The notes under the pieces are model-generated. The model ran no database searches. It was not told the origin of the DNA and saw only the letters and a list, made by a program, of their open reading frames with translations. This document shows positions 1 through 8,848 of a stretch of DNA of 64,000 nucleotides, piece by piece. The translations under genes were made by a program, and so were the position numbers. Source of the DNA: CAIVVT01 sp963757265. GTDB lineage: Bacteria; Acidobacteriota; Terriglobia; Bryobacterales; Bryobacteraceae. The DNA is taken from NCBI GenBank assembly GCA_963757265.1, contig CAVWRA010000006.1, forward strand, positions 186,001-250,000, read 5' to 3'. Numbering within the stretch: the stretch's first letter is position 1; every line of letters starts with the position of its first letter.

Positions 1-1
1 C

Positions 2-1045
2 GACGCCGGCTTCTCGATCTTCTACATGGGCATCAACGTTGGCGCCACCATCGCTCCGCTGATCTGCGGTTACGTCGGTCAGCGCATCAACTGGCACCTC
101 GGTTTTTCCCTATCCGGCCTGGGCATGACCTTCGGCGTCATCCAATACTGGCTCGGCCGTCGTCACCTCGCCGATGCCGGGCTCCATCCCGTCCCTGCCG
201 CTAATTTCGCGGGAGCGGCCTCCCAGCGCCGGCTGCTGCGCAACGCCCTGCTCGGCGTCGTCGCGATCGGATGCGCCTTGGCGTATGTCCATCTCACCGG
301 CCTTCTGCCGCTCACGCCGGTCCTGCTGGTGAACGCCGCCGGTGTCGTGCTGCTCGCCATTGTAGTGGCTCTTTTCGCCTGGATGCTCTTGGGCGGCGAC
401 TGGACCCCGGTCGAACGCAAACGCCTCGGCGCCATCCTGGTCCTCTTCGTTGCGGCGTCCATTTTCTGGGCGGCTTACGAACAGGCCGGCTCATCCTTGA
501 GCCTCTTCGCCGAACGCAGCTCCAACAACGTCATCCTGCACTTCAACTTCCCCGCCAGTTGGTATCAGTCGCTGAATTCGCTGTTCATCGTCGCCCTTGC
601 GCCGCTGATCGCGTGGCTGTGGATCCGTCTCGGCAACCGCCAGCCGTCGAGCCCCGCCAAGTTCGCCCTGGGGCTGCTCTTCGTCGGCCTCGGTTTCGTG
701 GTTCTGGTCTTCGGCGCGCTCCTCAGCGCTCACGGCGCCAGGGTCTCGCCGCTGTTCCTGGTCCTCACCTACCTGCTCCACACCATCGGCGAGCTGTGCC
801 TCAGCCCGGTCGGACTCAGCGCCATCACCAAGCTCGCCCCCGCCCGTGTCGGCAGCTTCATGATGGGCGTCTGGTTCATCTCCATCTCCATCGGCGACTA
901 CCTCGGCGCGCGCCTCACCTCCTTCTACGGCGCGCTGCCGGTGCCGGTCCTGTTTGGCATCGCGGCCTCTACGAGCATCCTGGCGGGCATCGCTCTGTTC
1001 CTGATCGTCCGCCCTGTGACGCGACTCATGGGTGGCGTACGCTAG
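2..1045 (+). CDS. POT/PTR-family peptide:proton symporter (5' partial)
   Basis: The reading frame is open to the first base of the window, so the gene begins upstream. The methionine at 26 is internal: the residues just before it (DAGFSIFY) belong to the conserved POT motif that continues MGINVGA. The visible part has about nine hydrophobic segments, with [10 protein letters not shown] and [15 protein letters not shown] near the end, which are typical C-terminal POT signatures. These inner-membrane carriers take up di- and tripeptides with protons. The gene ends 47 bp before xseB on the same strand, so the two may be co-transcribed. The family call is firm; the substrate (di- or tripeptide) is inferred from the family. 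Confidence 0.88.
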   Translation, partial: DAGFSIFYMGINVGATIAPLICGYVGQRINWHLGFSLSGLGMTFGVIQYWLGRRHLADAGLHPVPAANFAGAASQRRLLRNALLGVVAIGCALAYVHLTGLLPLTPVLLVNAAGVVLLAIVVALFAWMLLGGDWTPVERKRLGAILVLFVAASIFWAAYEQAGSSLSLFAERSSNNVILHFNFPASWYQSLNSLFIVALAPLIAWLWIRLGNRQPSSPAKFALGLLFVGLGFVVLVFGALLSAHGARVSPLFLVLTYLLHTIGELCLSPVGLSAITKLAPARVGSFMMGVWFISISIGDYLGARLTSFYGALPVPVLFGIAASTSILAGIALFLIVRPVTRLMGGVR

Positions 1046-1092
1046 CCGTAATCGGCCGGCGGCAGTCGGCCGCGGGATAAAATAAGACAACA

Positions 1093-1362
1093 ATGTCGCG
1101 CCGATCACAATCCGGATCCGGGACGCCCGACGCCCCCACGTTTGAGCAGAATCTCGACCGCCTCGAAGCGATTGTCAAGCGGCTGGAGGAGAGCGAACTG
1201 CCGCTCGAAGAGGCGCTCAAGCTCTTCGAGGAAGGAACAGCCCTCAGCGAAGGCTGCCGCAAGCAGCTCGAGGAAGCCGAACACCGCGTCGAGATTCTGT
1301 CCAAGCGCGCCGGTAGCGTCGTCGCCAAACCCATGGACGACGCCCCCGCTGGTGAGGAGTAG
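1093..1362 (+). CDS. xseB: Exodeoxyribonuclease VII small subunit
   Basis: An 89-residue protein, close to the usual 70-90 for XseB. Residues about 15-70 carry the family pattern TFEQNLDRLEAIVKRLEE followed by LPLEEALKLFEEG and a C-terminal coiled coil. With XseA it forms the bidirectional single-strand exonuclease VII; xseA is not in this window. The ATG lacks an obvious Shine-Dalgarno; the upstream stretch is A-rich (about 1079-1092). It ends 3 bp before the polyprenyl synthase gene, the classic xseB-ispA arrangement found in many bacteria. Confidence 0.93.
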   Translation: MSRRSQSGSGTPDAPTFEQNLDRLEAIVKRLEESELPLEEALKLFEEGTALSEGCRKQLEEAEHRVEILSKRAGSVVAKPMDDAPAGEE

Positions 1363-1365
1363 CCC

Positions 1366-2265
1366 GTGGAAACGCAGCCGTTGCCGGTGGAAAAGATGAC
1401 CATCCAGGAGTACCTTGCCGATCGCGTCCGGCTCATCGATGCGGAGCTCGGCCGGCTTCTGCCGCCCGCCGCGCTCCCTCCGGAAACCATCCACGAGGCG
1501 ATGCGCTACAGCGTCTTCGCCGGCGGCAAGCGCATTCGGCCGGTCCTGTGCCTGGAGAGCGCCCGCGCCGTCGCCGGCCACGATCTTCCCGGCGCCGTTT
1601 CCATCGCCTGTTCGCTCGAGTTCATCCACACCTATTCGCTGATCCACGACGATCTGCCCGCCCTCGACAACGACGACCTGCGCCGCGGCCGGCCCACCAG
1701 CCACAAGGTCTTCGGAGAGGCCATGGCCATTCTCGCCGGCGATGCATTGCTCACTTTCGCGTTTGAGGTCGCCGCCCGTCACGGCAATGCGCGCCTGGTC
1801 GACGAACTGGCCTGCGCCTCCGGCACCGTCGGCGGCATGATCGCCGGTCAGGTCCACGATCTGGAAGGCGAACATCAATCGCCCACGCCCGGGTTGCTGG
1901 AGCGCATCCATCGCGCCAAGACCGGCGCATTGCTCAAATCCAGCGTCCGCATGGGCGCGATTTTCGCCCGCGCCTCCGAGGAACAACTCGACGCCCTCTC
2001 GCGCTATGGCGCACACATCGGCCTGGCCTTCCAGATCGTCGACGACATCCTCGATGTCGTTCAATCGTCCGAAGCCCTCGGCAAGACGGCTGGCAAGGAC
2101 GCCGCGCAGCACAAGATCACCTTCCCCGCCGTCTACGGCCTCGACGAATCGCGCCGCATGGCCGAACAGGAGCGGCACAACGCCCAGGAAGCGCTCCAGG
2201 GTCTGGGGGAGCCGGCCCAGCGCCTGCGCGAACTGGCCGGCCTGATCGTCGAGCGCACGGCATGA
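1366..2265 (+). CDS. ispA: Short-chain polyprenyl diphosphate synthase (farnesyl/geranylgeranyl type)
   Basis: A 299-residue trans-prenyltransferase that condenses isopentenyl diphosphate with allylic diphosphates in the cytoplasm to make C15-C20 precursors for quinones and carriers. The first aspartate-rich motif DDLPALDND is at residues 95-103 with the RRGRPTSHK sequence following, and the second motif DDILD is at 226-230. A six-residue gap between the first two and last aspartates of the first motif (DDxxxxD) is typical of bacterial FPP/GGPP synthases. The start is GTG at 1366; an ATG at 1396 (MTIQEYL) is also possible. It lies 3 bp after xseB and overlaps tlyA by 4 bp (ATGA). Product chain length cannot be fixed by eye. 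Confidence 0.9.
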   Translation: METQPLPVEKMTIQEYLADRVRLIDAELGRLLPPAALPPETIHEAMRYSVFAGGKRIRPVLCLESARAVAGHDLPGAVSIACSLEFIHTYSLIHDDLPALDNDDLRRGRPTSHKVFGEAMAILAGDALLTFAFEVAARHGNARLVDELACASGTVGGMIAGQVHDLEGEHQSPTPGLLERIHRAKTGALLKSSVRMGAIFARASEEQLDALSRYGAHIGLAFQIVDDILDVVQSSEALGKTAGKDAAQHKITFPAVYGLDESRRMAEQERHNAQEALQGLGEPAQRLRELAGLIVERTA

Positions 2266-3020
2266 AGGCCGGCCGCCGGCGCATCGATCAACTGCTCGTC
2301 GAACGCAATCTGGTCGAGTCGCGCGAGAAGGCCCAGGCCCTCCTGCTCGCCGGCCAGGTCCTGGTCAACGGTCAGAAGGTCGACAAGGCCGGCGCCGCCG
2401 TCAACGCCACCGCCAGCGTCGAGATCCGCGCCCGCATGCCCTGGGTCAGCCGCGGCGGCTACAAGCTGGCCGCCGCTCTCGAGCGCTGGACCATCGATGT
2501 CGCCGGCTGCGTGTGCGCCGATATCGGCTCATCGACCGGCGGTTTCACCGACTGCCTGCTGCAGCGCGGCGCCGCCCGCGTGCACTGCGTCAACGTCGGC
2601 GCCGGCCAGTTGCATTGGAAGCTGCGCACCGATCCGCGCGTCGTCCTGCACGAGGGCGTGAACGCCCGCTACCTCGAGCCCTCCGTCCTGGGCGAACCCG
2701 TGCGTCTCGCCGTCTGCGACGTCAGCTTCATCTCTGTTACACTCATTCTCCCAATGCTTCCTCCGCTGCTCGAGCCCGATGGCGAGCTCGTCGTCCTCGT
2801 CAAGCCGCAGTTCGAGGTCGGCCGCACTCAGGTCGGACGGGGCGGCATCGTGCGCGAGCCGGCGCTGCACGCCTTGGTTTGCCGTAAGGTGGAAGACGCG
2901 GCCCGTATGCTCGGGTTCCGGACCCAGATCATGGAGAGTCCGCTGCCCGGCGCCGAAGGCAATAAGGAATTTCTGATGTATGCAACTGATCGGCACTGTC
3001 GGGATCATCGCCAAGCCTGA
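2262..3020 (+). CDS. tlyA: TlyA-family rRNA 2'-O-methyltransferase (S4 plus FtsJ domains)
   Basis: A 252-residue protein. Residues 1-65 form an S4 RNA-binding domain (RRRIDQLLVERNLVESREKA), and from about residue 70 a Rossmann FtsJ-type methyltransferase follows, with the SAM loop DIGSSTGGFTD at 87-97 and the conserved LVKPQFEVGR block. TlyA proteins methylate 16S C1409 and/or 23S C1920, and some are called haemolysin A for historic reasons. The start codon overlaps the previous stop (ATGA), and the 3' end overlaps nadK by 41 bp, so translation is probably coupled along the run. Confidence 0.9.
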   Translation: MKAGRRRIDQLLVERNLVESREKAQALLLAGQVLVNGQKVDKAGAAVNATASVEIRARMPWVSRGGYKLAAALERWTIDVAGCVCADIGSSTGGFTDCLLQRGAARVHCVNVGAGQLHWKLRTDPRVVLHEGVNARYLEPSVLGEPVRLAVCDVSFISVTLILPMLPPLLEPDGELVVLVKPQFEVGRTQVGRGGIVREPALHALVCRKVEDAARMLGFRTQIMESPLPGAEGNKEFLMYATDRHCRDHRQA

Positions 3021-3840
3021 GGTTCAGCAGAACACCGAGCTGCTGCCGGGCCTGATTCAATGGCTCGGCGCGCGCGACATCAAGATCCGCCTCGATACTG
3101 TCGCCGCCGAATATGTCGGCGCCGAAGGGTTGGATCGTTCCGTGGTGGCCGAGGGCTGCGAACTCGTGATCGTCCTCGGCGGCGACGGCACGCTCCTCGC
3201 CGCTGCTCGCGCCATCGCCGGACGCGACATCCCGCTGTTCGCGGTGAACCTCGGCGGCCTCGGCTTCCTCACCGCCATCACCGTCGAGGAACTGTATCCC
3301 GAACTCGAGCGCGCCCTCCGCAACGAGCACCGCATCGCCCGCCGCCGCATGCTCGCCTGCGAGATCCAGCGCGCCGGGGAAATCTCTGCCCGCTACGACG
3401 CGCTCAATGATGTCGTCATCACCAAGGGCCAGATCGCGCGCATGATCGACATCGTCTGCAATGTCAACGCCCACTTCGTCTGTCGCTATCGGGCCGACGG
3501 GTTGATCATCTCGACGCCGACGGGATCGACCGCCTATTCGCTCTCCGCCGGCGGCCCCATCGTGTTCCCCTCCGTGGGCGCTCTGTGCATTACCCCCATC
3601 TGCCCCCACACTCTCACCAACCGGCCCGTCCTCGTTTCGGATTCGAGCGTCATCCAGATGATCAATCTCGCCGGTCAGGAAGATGCCTACCTGACTATCG
3701 ACGGCCAGGTGGGCGAGCCGCTGAAGGACCAGGATCGCGTCGTCTGCCGCAGCTCTCAAAAATTCGTCAGCCTAATCCGTCCGCCCCGCATGCTGTTCTT
3801 CGATGTGCTGCGCCAGAAACTCAAGTGGGGTGAGCGTTGA
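2980..3840 (+). CDS. nadK: NAD kinase
   Basis: A 286-residue protein, the usual size. It phosphorylates NAD to NADP in the cytoplasm. The catalytic GGDGT motif is at residues 67-71, followed by LLAAAR, and the second conserved block TPTGSTAYSLSAGGPI is intact. The usual NE in the NAD-binding region reads ND here (LNDVVITKG), a known variant. The start lies inside the 3' end of tlyA in another frame. tlyA-nadK adjacency is common in bacteria, which supports both calls. Confidence 0.94.
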   Translation: MQLIGTVGIIAKPEVQQNTELLPGLIQWLGARDIKIRLDTVAAEYVGAEGLDRSVVAEGCELVIVLGGDGTLLAAARAIAGRDIPLFAVNLGGLGFLTAITVEELYPELERALRNEHRIARRRMLACEIQRAGEISARYDALNDVVITKGQIARMIDIVCNVNAHFVCRYRADGLIISTPTGSTAYSLSAGGPIVFPSVGALCITPICPHTLTNRPVLVSDSSVIQMINLAGQEDAYLTIDGQVGEPLKDQDRVVCRSSQKFVSLIRPPRMLFFDVLRQKLKWGER

Positions 3841-5069
3841 AGAAGCCCTCGCTGACGGCCTGGATTTTCATTGCCATGGCCGCCGGCATTGCCGTCGGGC
3901 ACTTCTTCCCCGAAACGGCGCGCGGCCTGTCTCTCGTCAGTACCATCTTCCTCCGTCTCATCCGGTCGATCATCGCCCCGTTGTTGTTCGCAACTCTCGT
4001 TTACGGCATCGCCGGCTCCGGCAGCGTCCGCGCGATGGGCCGCATCGGCGTGAAGGCCATCGTCTACTTCGAGATCGTCACCACCTTCGCCCTGGTGATC
4101 GGCCTCGCCGCCGTGAACCTCGTCCAGCCCGGCCAGGGGATCGCCATCGCCACGGCCGGCGCCGCCACGTTGCCGCCCGCCCGCGCCACGCTGGAGGGCG
4201 TCGTGGAACACACCTTCCCCGCCAGCGTCATCGATGCCATGGCTCGCGGCGAAGTGCTGCAGTTGGTCGTCTTCTGCTTTATCTTCGGTTCCGCCTGCAT
4301 CGCCATCGGCGACCGGGCGCGTCCCGTCGTCGATTTCTGCCGCTCGCTCGGCGAGGTGATGTTCGAGTACACGAAGTACGTCATGTACTTTGCGCCCCTC
4401 GGCGTCGGGGCGGCCATGGCCGCCACCGTCGGCGCCAAAGGACTCGGCGTGCTGGTCGGACTCGGCAAACTGATCCTGACCCTCTACGCCTCGCTGGTCG
4501 TCTTCGTGGTCCTCGTGCTCGGCGCCGTCATCCTGATCTTCCGCATCCCGCTCGCGCGCTTCTTTCGCGCCGCCCGGGACCCCTTCCTCCTGGCCTTTTC
4601 CACGGCTTCCAGTGAAGCCGCGTTTCCCACGGCCATGCAGAACATGGAACGCTTCGGCGTGCCCAGGCACATCGTCAGCTTCGTTCTGCCCACCGGCTAT
4701 AGCTTCAACCTGGATGGCACGACGCTCTATCTCTCCCTCGCCAGCGTCTTCGTCGCCCAGGCCGCGGGCCTGCATCTGGCCTGGTCGCAGCAGCTCATGA
4801 TGATGCTGACGCTGATGCTCGCGAGCAAGGGAGTGGCGGGCGTGCCTCGCGCCGCGCTGGTCATCCTGGCGGGCACGCTGGCCAGCTTCAATCTCCCCTC
4901 CGAGGGCATCTTCGTGCTGCTTGGCATTGACACGCTGATGGATATGGCGCGGACTTCCGTCAACGTCCTCGGTAACTGTCTCGCCACCGCGGTCGTCGCG
5001 CGCTGGGAGGGTTGCGATCTTACGCCCAGCGATGATCGGCCACACCCGCTTCCCGCGGCCGCCGGCTAG
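3837..5069 (+). CDS. Dicarboxylate/amino acid:cation symporter (DAACS, SLC1-like)
   Basis: A 410-residue inner-membrane protein with eight or more hydrophobic stretches plus re-entrant loops. The family hallmark is clear: the serine-rich loop FSTASSEAAFPTAM followed by VLPTGYSFNLDGTTLYL, and later ASKGVAGVPRAALVIL. These carriers import glutamate, aspartate or C4-dicarboxylates with Na+ or H+. The start is TTG at 3837, overlapping the nadK stop by 4 bp. It is the last gene of the plus-strand run and converges with the DUF1080 gene. The substrate cannot be told from sequence alone. Confidence 0.88.
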   Translation: MKKPSLTAWIFIAMAAGIAVGHFFPETARGLSLVSTIFLRLIRSIIAPLLFATLVYGIAGSGSVRAMGRIGVKAIVYFEIVTTFALVIGLAAVNLVQPGQGIAIATAGAATLPPARATLEGVVEHTFPASVIDAMARGEVLQLVVFCFIFGSACIAIGDRARPVVDFCRSLGEVMFEYTKYVMYFAPLGVGAAMAATVGAKGLGVLVGLGKLILTLYASLVVFVVLVLGAVILIFRIPLARFFRAARDPFLLAFSTASSEAAFPTAMQNMERFGVPRHIVSFVLPTGYSFNLDGTTLYLSLASVFVAQAAGLHLAWSQQLMMMLTLMLASKGVAGVPRAALVILAGTLASFNLPSEGIFVLLGIDTLMDMARTSVNVLGNCLATAVVARWEGCDLTPSDDRPHPLPAAAG

Positions 5070-5182
5070 TCGCGGGGCTGATGCCCATGTCCGCGCCGGA
5101 CCTCCCGGCCCGGCTCCGGCCCGACATCAGCCGGCATGGGCGTTGCGGGTCTCAACAATCTCCGAAAACAGTCCAGGCCCCT

Positions 5183-5827
5183 TCAGCGCCGTGTGAGGTC
5201 GCGGATCCAGATATCGCGGAACAGCATTTCGGCGGTGCCGCCCGAATGCAGTTGCAGCGCGATCGTCCCATCATCGAACTTCGCCTTCGGATCGGTGAAA
5301 TCCACCATCGTCACACCGTTCAGCCGGCTGATGTAGCGGTTCCCGTCCACGATCAACAGGTATTCGTTCCACTCTTTCGGGCGTACCACGGTCTCGTTCT
5401 CCGGCGCCGGCCACACCAGCCAGCCCACCACCGCGTCGTACACCCCGCCGGTGTGGCGATTGATGTTGCAGTCGATTTCGAACTGCCCGCCCTGTGAGAC
5501 GTCCACAGTGCCGGGCTTGAACCTGGTGTGGTAGTAAACTCCGCTATTGCCCATCTCCACGCAGCGGAATCTCAACGCCAGTTGAAAATCGCGGTAGTAT
5601 TTCACGGTTTCGAGATACCCGTAATTCTTCGTGACGGCCTTGCCCCTCACCGCGCCGTCCGGCTCCACGGTCCACTGCTCCACGCCCACGTTGTGCCACC
5701 CCGTCAGGTCCTTGCCATTGAAAATCTGAACCCAGTCCTCGCCCGGTGGCTTGGTGCCCGGAGGTAATTGCGCCCCCAGCGCCATACACGTTGCGATGAC
5801 CAACACAACAATTGCCAAAGTCCTCAT
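5183..5827 (-). CDS. Secreted DUF1080 protein (3-keto-disaccharide hydrolase / LamG-like fold)
   Basis: A 214-residue protein with an N-terminal signal peptide (MRTLAIVVLVIATCMALGAQ) and one DUF1080 domain: WVQIFNGKDLTGWHN at the start, the central NSGVYYHTRF and QFEIDCN segments, and IALQLHSGGTAEMLFRDIWI at the end. Some members hydrolyse 3-keto-glycosides; the concanavalin-like fold suggests sugar binding. The start at 5827 is chosen because AGGAGG stands 7 bp before it; an upstream ATG at 5848 would overlap glmM. It follows glmM by 13 bp, so it is probably the last gene of the cdaA operon, an odd companion. Confidence 0.85.
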   Translation of the reverse strand: MRTLAIVVLVIATCMALGAQLPPGTKPPGEDWVQIFNGKDLTGWHNVGVEQWTVEPDGAVRGKAVTKNYGYLETVKYYRDFQLALRFRCVEMGNSGVYYHTRFKPGTVDVSQGGQFEIDCNINRHTGGVYDAVVGWLVWPAPENETVVRPKEWNEYLLIVDGNRYISRLNGVTMVDFTDPKAKFDDGTIALQLHSGGTAEMLFRDIWIRDLTRR

Positions 5828-5840
5828 GGGAAAACCTCCT

Positions 5841-7208
5841 TCACTCACTCAAAGCCGTCACGATGGCGCCGGCGATCCGTTGGGCGCGGAAAGCCACACG
5901 CTCTTCCGACGGGCCTTCCACCATCACGCGGGCCAGCGGCTCGGTCCCTGAGAACCGCACCAGCACGCGCCCCGCGTCGCCGAACTCTCCCTCCGCCGCC
6001 CGGATCTCCGACTGCACTTCCGCCAGCTCTTCCAGCGGCCGCTTCACCTTGAACCGCACGTTCACCAGCCTCTGCGGATAGATGTGAAAATCGGCCGTGA
6101 GTTCGTCCAGGCTGCGCCCTGTCGCTTCCGACTGCTCAATCACCTGCAGCGCCGTCAGCAGTCCGTCACCCGTCGTCGCGAACTCGCGGAAGATCACATG
6201 GCCGCTCTGCTCGCCGCCCAGCGGCAGGTTGCAGCGCAGCATCTCTTCCAAAACGTATTTGTCGCCGACTGCGGTTCGCCGCAGCCGGATCCCGTCGCCC
6301 GCCAGCGCGCGCTCCAGGCCGAGGTTCGACATCACCGTGGCCACGACCACGGGCTCGTTCGAGTCGCCCCGCAGCCGTCCCTTTGCGTGCAGCGCCCGGC
6401 CGGCGATCAGCATCGCATGATCGCCGTCGATCAGCTTGCCCCTCTGCGAGATCATCATGCACCGGTCGGCGTCTCCGTCGAACGCCGCGCCGTAATCCGC
6501 GCCCTGCGCCAGTACCGCCGCGCGCAGCGGCTCGACGTGCAGCGCACCGCAGTTCAGGTTGATATTGCGGCCGTCCGGCCGGCACGCGATCGCCACCACC
6601 TCCGCGCCCAGCATCGCGAACAGCTCCGGGCCGAGGTAAGAGGCCGAACCGTTGGCGCAGTCCAGCACGATCCGGCGTCCCTTCAGGCTCGCCCCAAAGG
6701 TGGAGGCCAGGTGCTCGATGTAGTGCCTGTCCAGGCTCGCGTCCGGCTCCAAGCTCTCCACGCCCGGCTCGCCTCCGCTGTTGGCCGTCGCGAAGATGCG
6801 CTGTTCGATCCCGTGCTCGATCTCGTCCGGCAGTTTGAAGCCCGAATGGTCAAAAACTTTCAGCCCATTATCGTGATACGGATTGTGCGACGCCGAGATC
6901 ATGACGCCCGCGATGAAGTCCTCGACCTCGGTCAGATGCGCCACCCCGGGCGTCGTCGTCAGCCCCGCGAATACGGGAATCGAGCCGCTGCGCCGCAGTC
7001 CCGCGGCGACCGTCGAAGCGAGTCCCGGGCCGGACTCCCTCGTGTCCATGCCGATCACCACGCGCGCCGAATCGTGTCCCCGTTTCTGCGCCGCCGCGCC
7101 TGCCCATTCGCCCAGCGCGCGCCCGAAGGCGTACACGGTGGCCGCATCCAGAGGATATTCCCCGGCGACCCCGCGAATGCCGTCGGTCCCGAACAGTTGC
7201 TTGGCCAT
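5841..7208 (-). CDS. glmM: Phosphoglucosamine mutase
   Basis: A 455-residue enzyme that interconverts glucosamine-6-phosphate and glucosamine-1-phosphate for UDP-GlcNAc and peptidoglycan synthesis. It begins with the typical KQLFGTDGIRGVAGEYPLD. The phosphoserine loop MISASHNP puts the catalytic serine at about residue 107, the metal-binding loop DGDADR is present, the sugar-binding GGEQSGH is intact, and the C-terminal phosphate-binding loop reads RFSGTEPLARVMVEG. It lies 6 bp after ybbR in the cdaA-cdaR-glmM order known from many Gram-positives and Acidobacteriota. In that family GlmM can bind and restrain CdaA. Confidence 0.96.
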   Translation of the reverse strand: MAKQLFGTDGIRGVAGEYPLDAATVYAFGRALGEWAGAAAQKRGHDSARVVIGMDTRESGPGLASTVAAGLRRSGSIPVFAGLTTTPGVAHLTEVEDFIAGVMISASHNPYHDNGLKVFDHSGFKLPDEIEHGIEQRIFATANSGGEPGVESLEPDASLDRHYIEHLASTFGASLKGRRIVLDCANGSASYLGPELFAMLGAEVVAIACRPDGRNINLNCGALHVEPLRAAVLAQGADYGAAFDGDADRCMMISQRGKLIDGDHAMLIAGRALHAKGRLRGDSNEPVVVATVMSNLGLERALAGDGIRLRRTAVGDKYVLEEMLRCNLPLGGEQSGHVIFREFATTGDGLLTALQVIEQSEATGRSLDELTADFHIYPQRLVNVRFKVKRPLEELAEVQSEIRAAEGEFGDAGRVLVRFSGTEPLARVMVEGPSEERVAFRAQRIAGAIVTALSE

Positions 7209-7214
7209 GAATCC

Positions 7215-7868
7215 CTAGTGCTTGGAAATTGGCGCCAGACTGATGCGCACCGAAACGTCCGACGCCGCCGGGAAGCTGACGCGCGGGTTGCTGATGTAAG
7301 CCACGCTCCGCGCGCGTCCGCTCTTGTCCAGCGCTTGCACGTCAATCGGATCGGCTTCCACCACGTCGATCGGGCGGACCTGGCTTTCCGGCCCCGTGAT
7401 GGTCAGCATCGGCGGCGCGATCTCCTCCACGACCGCCCGCATTCCGGGGGGCACGTTTTTCAGCCTCACACGCACCAGAACGTCCTTCCGCAGCGGCGGT
7501 TCCAGCCGTAGCCGGATCTGCCCTGGTTCGGCCTTCTCCAGCCTCACTCCGCCGGGCAAACGGACGTTATCGGCCGTAATCGAGAACGTCTTCTCGGCCG
7601 GCCCGTGGGCCTCGCTCAAGTCCAGAACCACCGGCGCGGGGCTGCCCGCGAAGCGCGTCAGCAGCGGCGACGGACCGCGCAGAATCAGGTGCACCTGTTC
7701 GGCCATATCGTTGCTGATATCGAGATCCGGCGGAATGTTGCGGTACTGCACCGGAACGCTCACCGACGCCGTCCGGTCGTTGGCCCCGTTGATCGCGATC
7801 CACAGCAGGCACGAGGCGGCCAGCGCCGCCAGCTTCCACCCCAGATTGCGGAACAGCAGGCGCCTCAC
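7215..7868 (-). CDS. cdaR: YbbR/CdaR-like membrane-anchored protein
   Basis: A 217-residue protein with one N-terminal membrane segment (about residues 10-26) and an extracytoplasmic part made of about two YbbR repeats. The repeat pattern shows in VSVPVQYRNIPPDL and in VLVRVRLKNVPPGM with VTGPES-like turns. In the established system CdaR modulates the diadenylate cyclase CdaA. The start is GTG overlapping the cdaA stop by 4 bp (GTGA), so the two are translationally coupled. It is shorter than Firmicutes CdaR, which usually has four repeats. Confidence 0.85.
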   Translation of the reverse strand: MRRLLFRNLGWKLAALAASCLLWIAINGANDRTASVSVPVQYRNIPPDLDISNDMAEQVHLILRGPSPLLTRFAGSPAPVVLDLSEAHGPAEKTFSITADNVRLPGGVRLEKAEPGQIRLRLEPPLRKDVLVRVRLKNVPPGMRAVVEEIAPPMLTITGPESQVRPIDVVEADPIDVQALDKSGRARSVAYISNPRVSFPAASDVSVRISLAPISKH

Positions 7869-8704
7869 GGCCGCACCTCCGGCGCTTCCGCCGGGTCTTG
7901 CGCCCGTGATTCGGCCGGTGCGATGCGGCCCCTCTGCGCAAACGGATGCTTCAGCCGCTCCGCCAGGCGTGCCATCGAAACGTCGAGCTCGATCTCGCCT
8001 CCGGAAGCGAGTGAAATCGCGCCCCGCTCCTCGCTCACCACTACCGCCAGGCAGTCGCTCTCTTCCGTCACCCCGATGGCCGCGCGGTGGCGCGTGCCCA
8101 GTTTACTCGACAACTGCGGATTCATGGTCAGCGGCAGGAAACACGCCGCGGCGGCGATCCGGTCGTTCTGCACGATCACGGCGCCGTCGTGCAGCGCTCC
8201 GCCGGGCTGGAAAATCGCCAGCAGCAGGTCGCGGGTTACCCGGGCGTCGAGCGCGACTCCGCTTTCGATGAACGAACGCAGCCCGATCTCGCCTTCGAGA
8301 ACGATCAGCGCCCCCACCGAGTGCTGCGCCAGGTGGCCCGCCGCCAGCATGATCTCGTCGCCCACCTCGCGCGTCTGGAAGCGGCTCTCCACGCTCATCC
8401 AGGGCCGTTCGCCCAGCCGCGCCAGCATCCGCCTGAGCTCGCTCTGGAACATGACGATCAGCGCGAAGGCCGTGTACGGCGCGATCGCCTCCAGCACCGC
8501 GCGCACCATTTCCAGGCCCGTCAGCACGGCCACGACGTAGGCCGCCACCACGGTCCCCAGCCCCAGGATGATGCGCGCCGCGCGGCGGCCGCGGATGATC
8601 ATCGCCGACTGGTAGATCAGTATCGCGACCAGCGCAATATCGATCACCGCGCGGATGGAAAGCCGCGGCATTGCGTCGAGCAACTGAGTCAGGTAGTGCC
8701 GCAT
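7865..8704 (-). CDS. cdaA: Diadenylate cyclase CdaA (c-di-AMP synthase)
   Basis: A 279-residue protein with two or three membrane segments in residues 1-85, followed by a DisA_N domain. The catalytic DGA motif is at 173-175 (LHDGAVIVQNDRI) and RHR at 205-207 (GTRHRAAIG), both required for making c-di-AMP from two ATP. The protein acts at the inner membrane. It heads the operon with cdaR, glmM and the DUF1080 gene, and is divergent from the YIP1 gene; the 144 bp between the two starts must hold both promoters. The catalytic residues look complete. Confidence 0.95.
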   Translation of the reverse strand: MRHYLTQLLDAMPRLSIRAVIDIALVAILIYQSAMIIRGRRAARIILGLGTVVAAYVVAVLTGLEMVRAVLEAIAPYTAFALIVMFQSELRRMLARLGERPWMSVESRFQTREVGDEIMLAAGHLAQHSVGALIVLEGEIGLRSFIESGVALDARVTRDLLLAIFQPGGALHDGAVIVQNDRIAAAACFLPLTMNPQLSSKLGTRHRAAIGVTEESDCLAVVVSEERGAISLASGGEIELDVSMARLAERLKHPFAQRGRIAPAESRAQDPAEAPEVRP

Positions 8705-8848
8705 TCTGTACGCGCCGGAGACGTCAGCTCACAGCGTGTCTGACTCTTCAGTTTACCTGACCCTCCGCCGCGCCCACGCGCCGCGCCGGTTCCCACCGGT
8801 GCACCATTGCGATTGGGTTGCCGCACGGGTACAATTCAAGGAACTCTT

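Noticed and set aside
271..1080. A long 269-codon ORF inside the POT transporter
   Set aside because: It is rich in arginine and proline with no domain, and lies in another frame of a clear transporter gene; a typical GC-rich shadow.
5070..5182. Possible terminator between the symporter and DUF1080 genes
   Set aside because: GCCCATG/CATGGGC arms can pair but the loop is about 45 bases and there is no T-tract.
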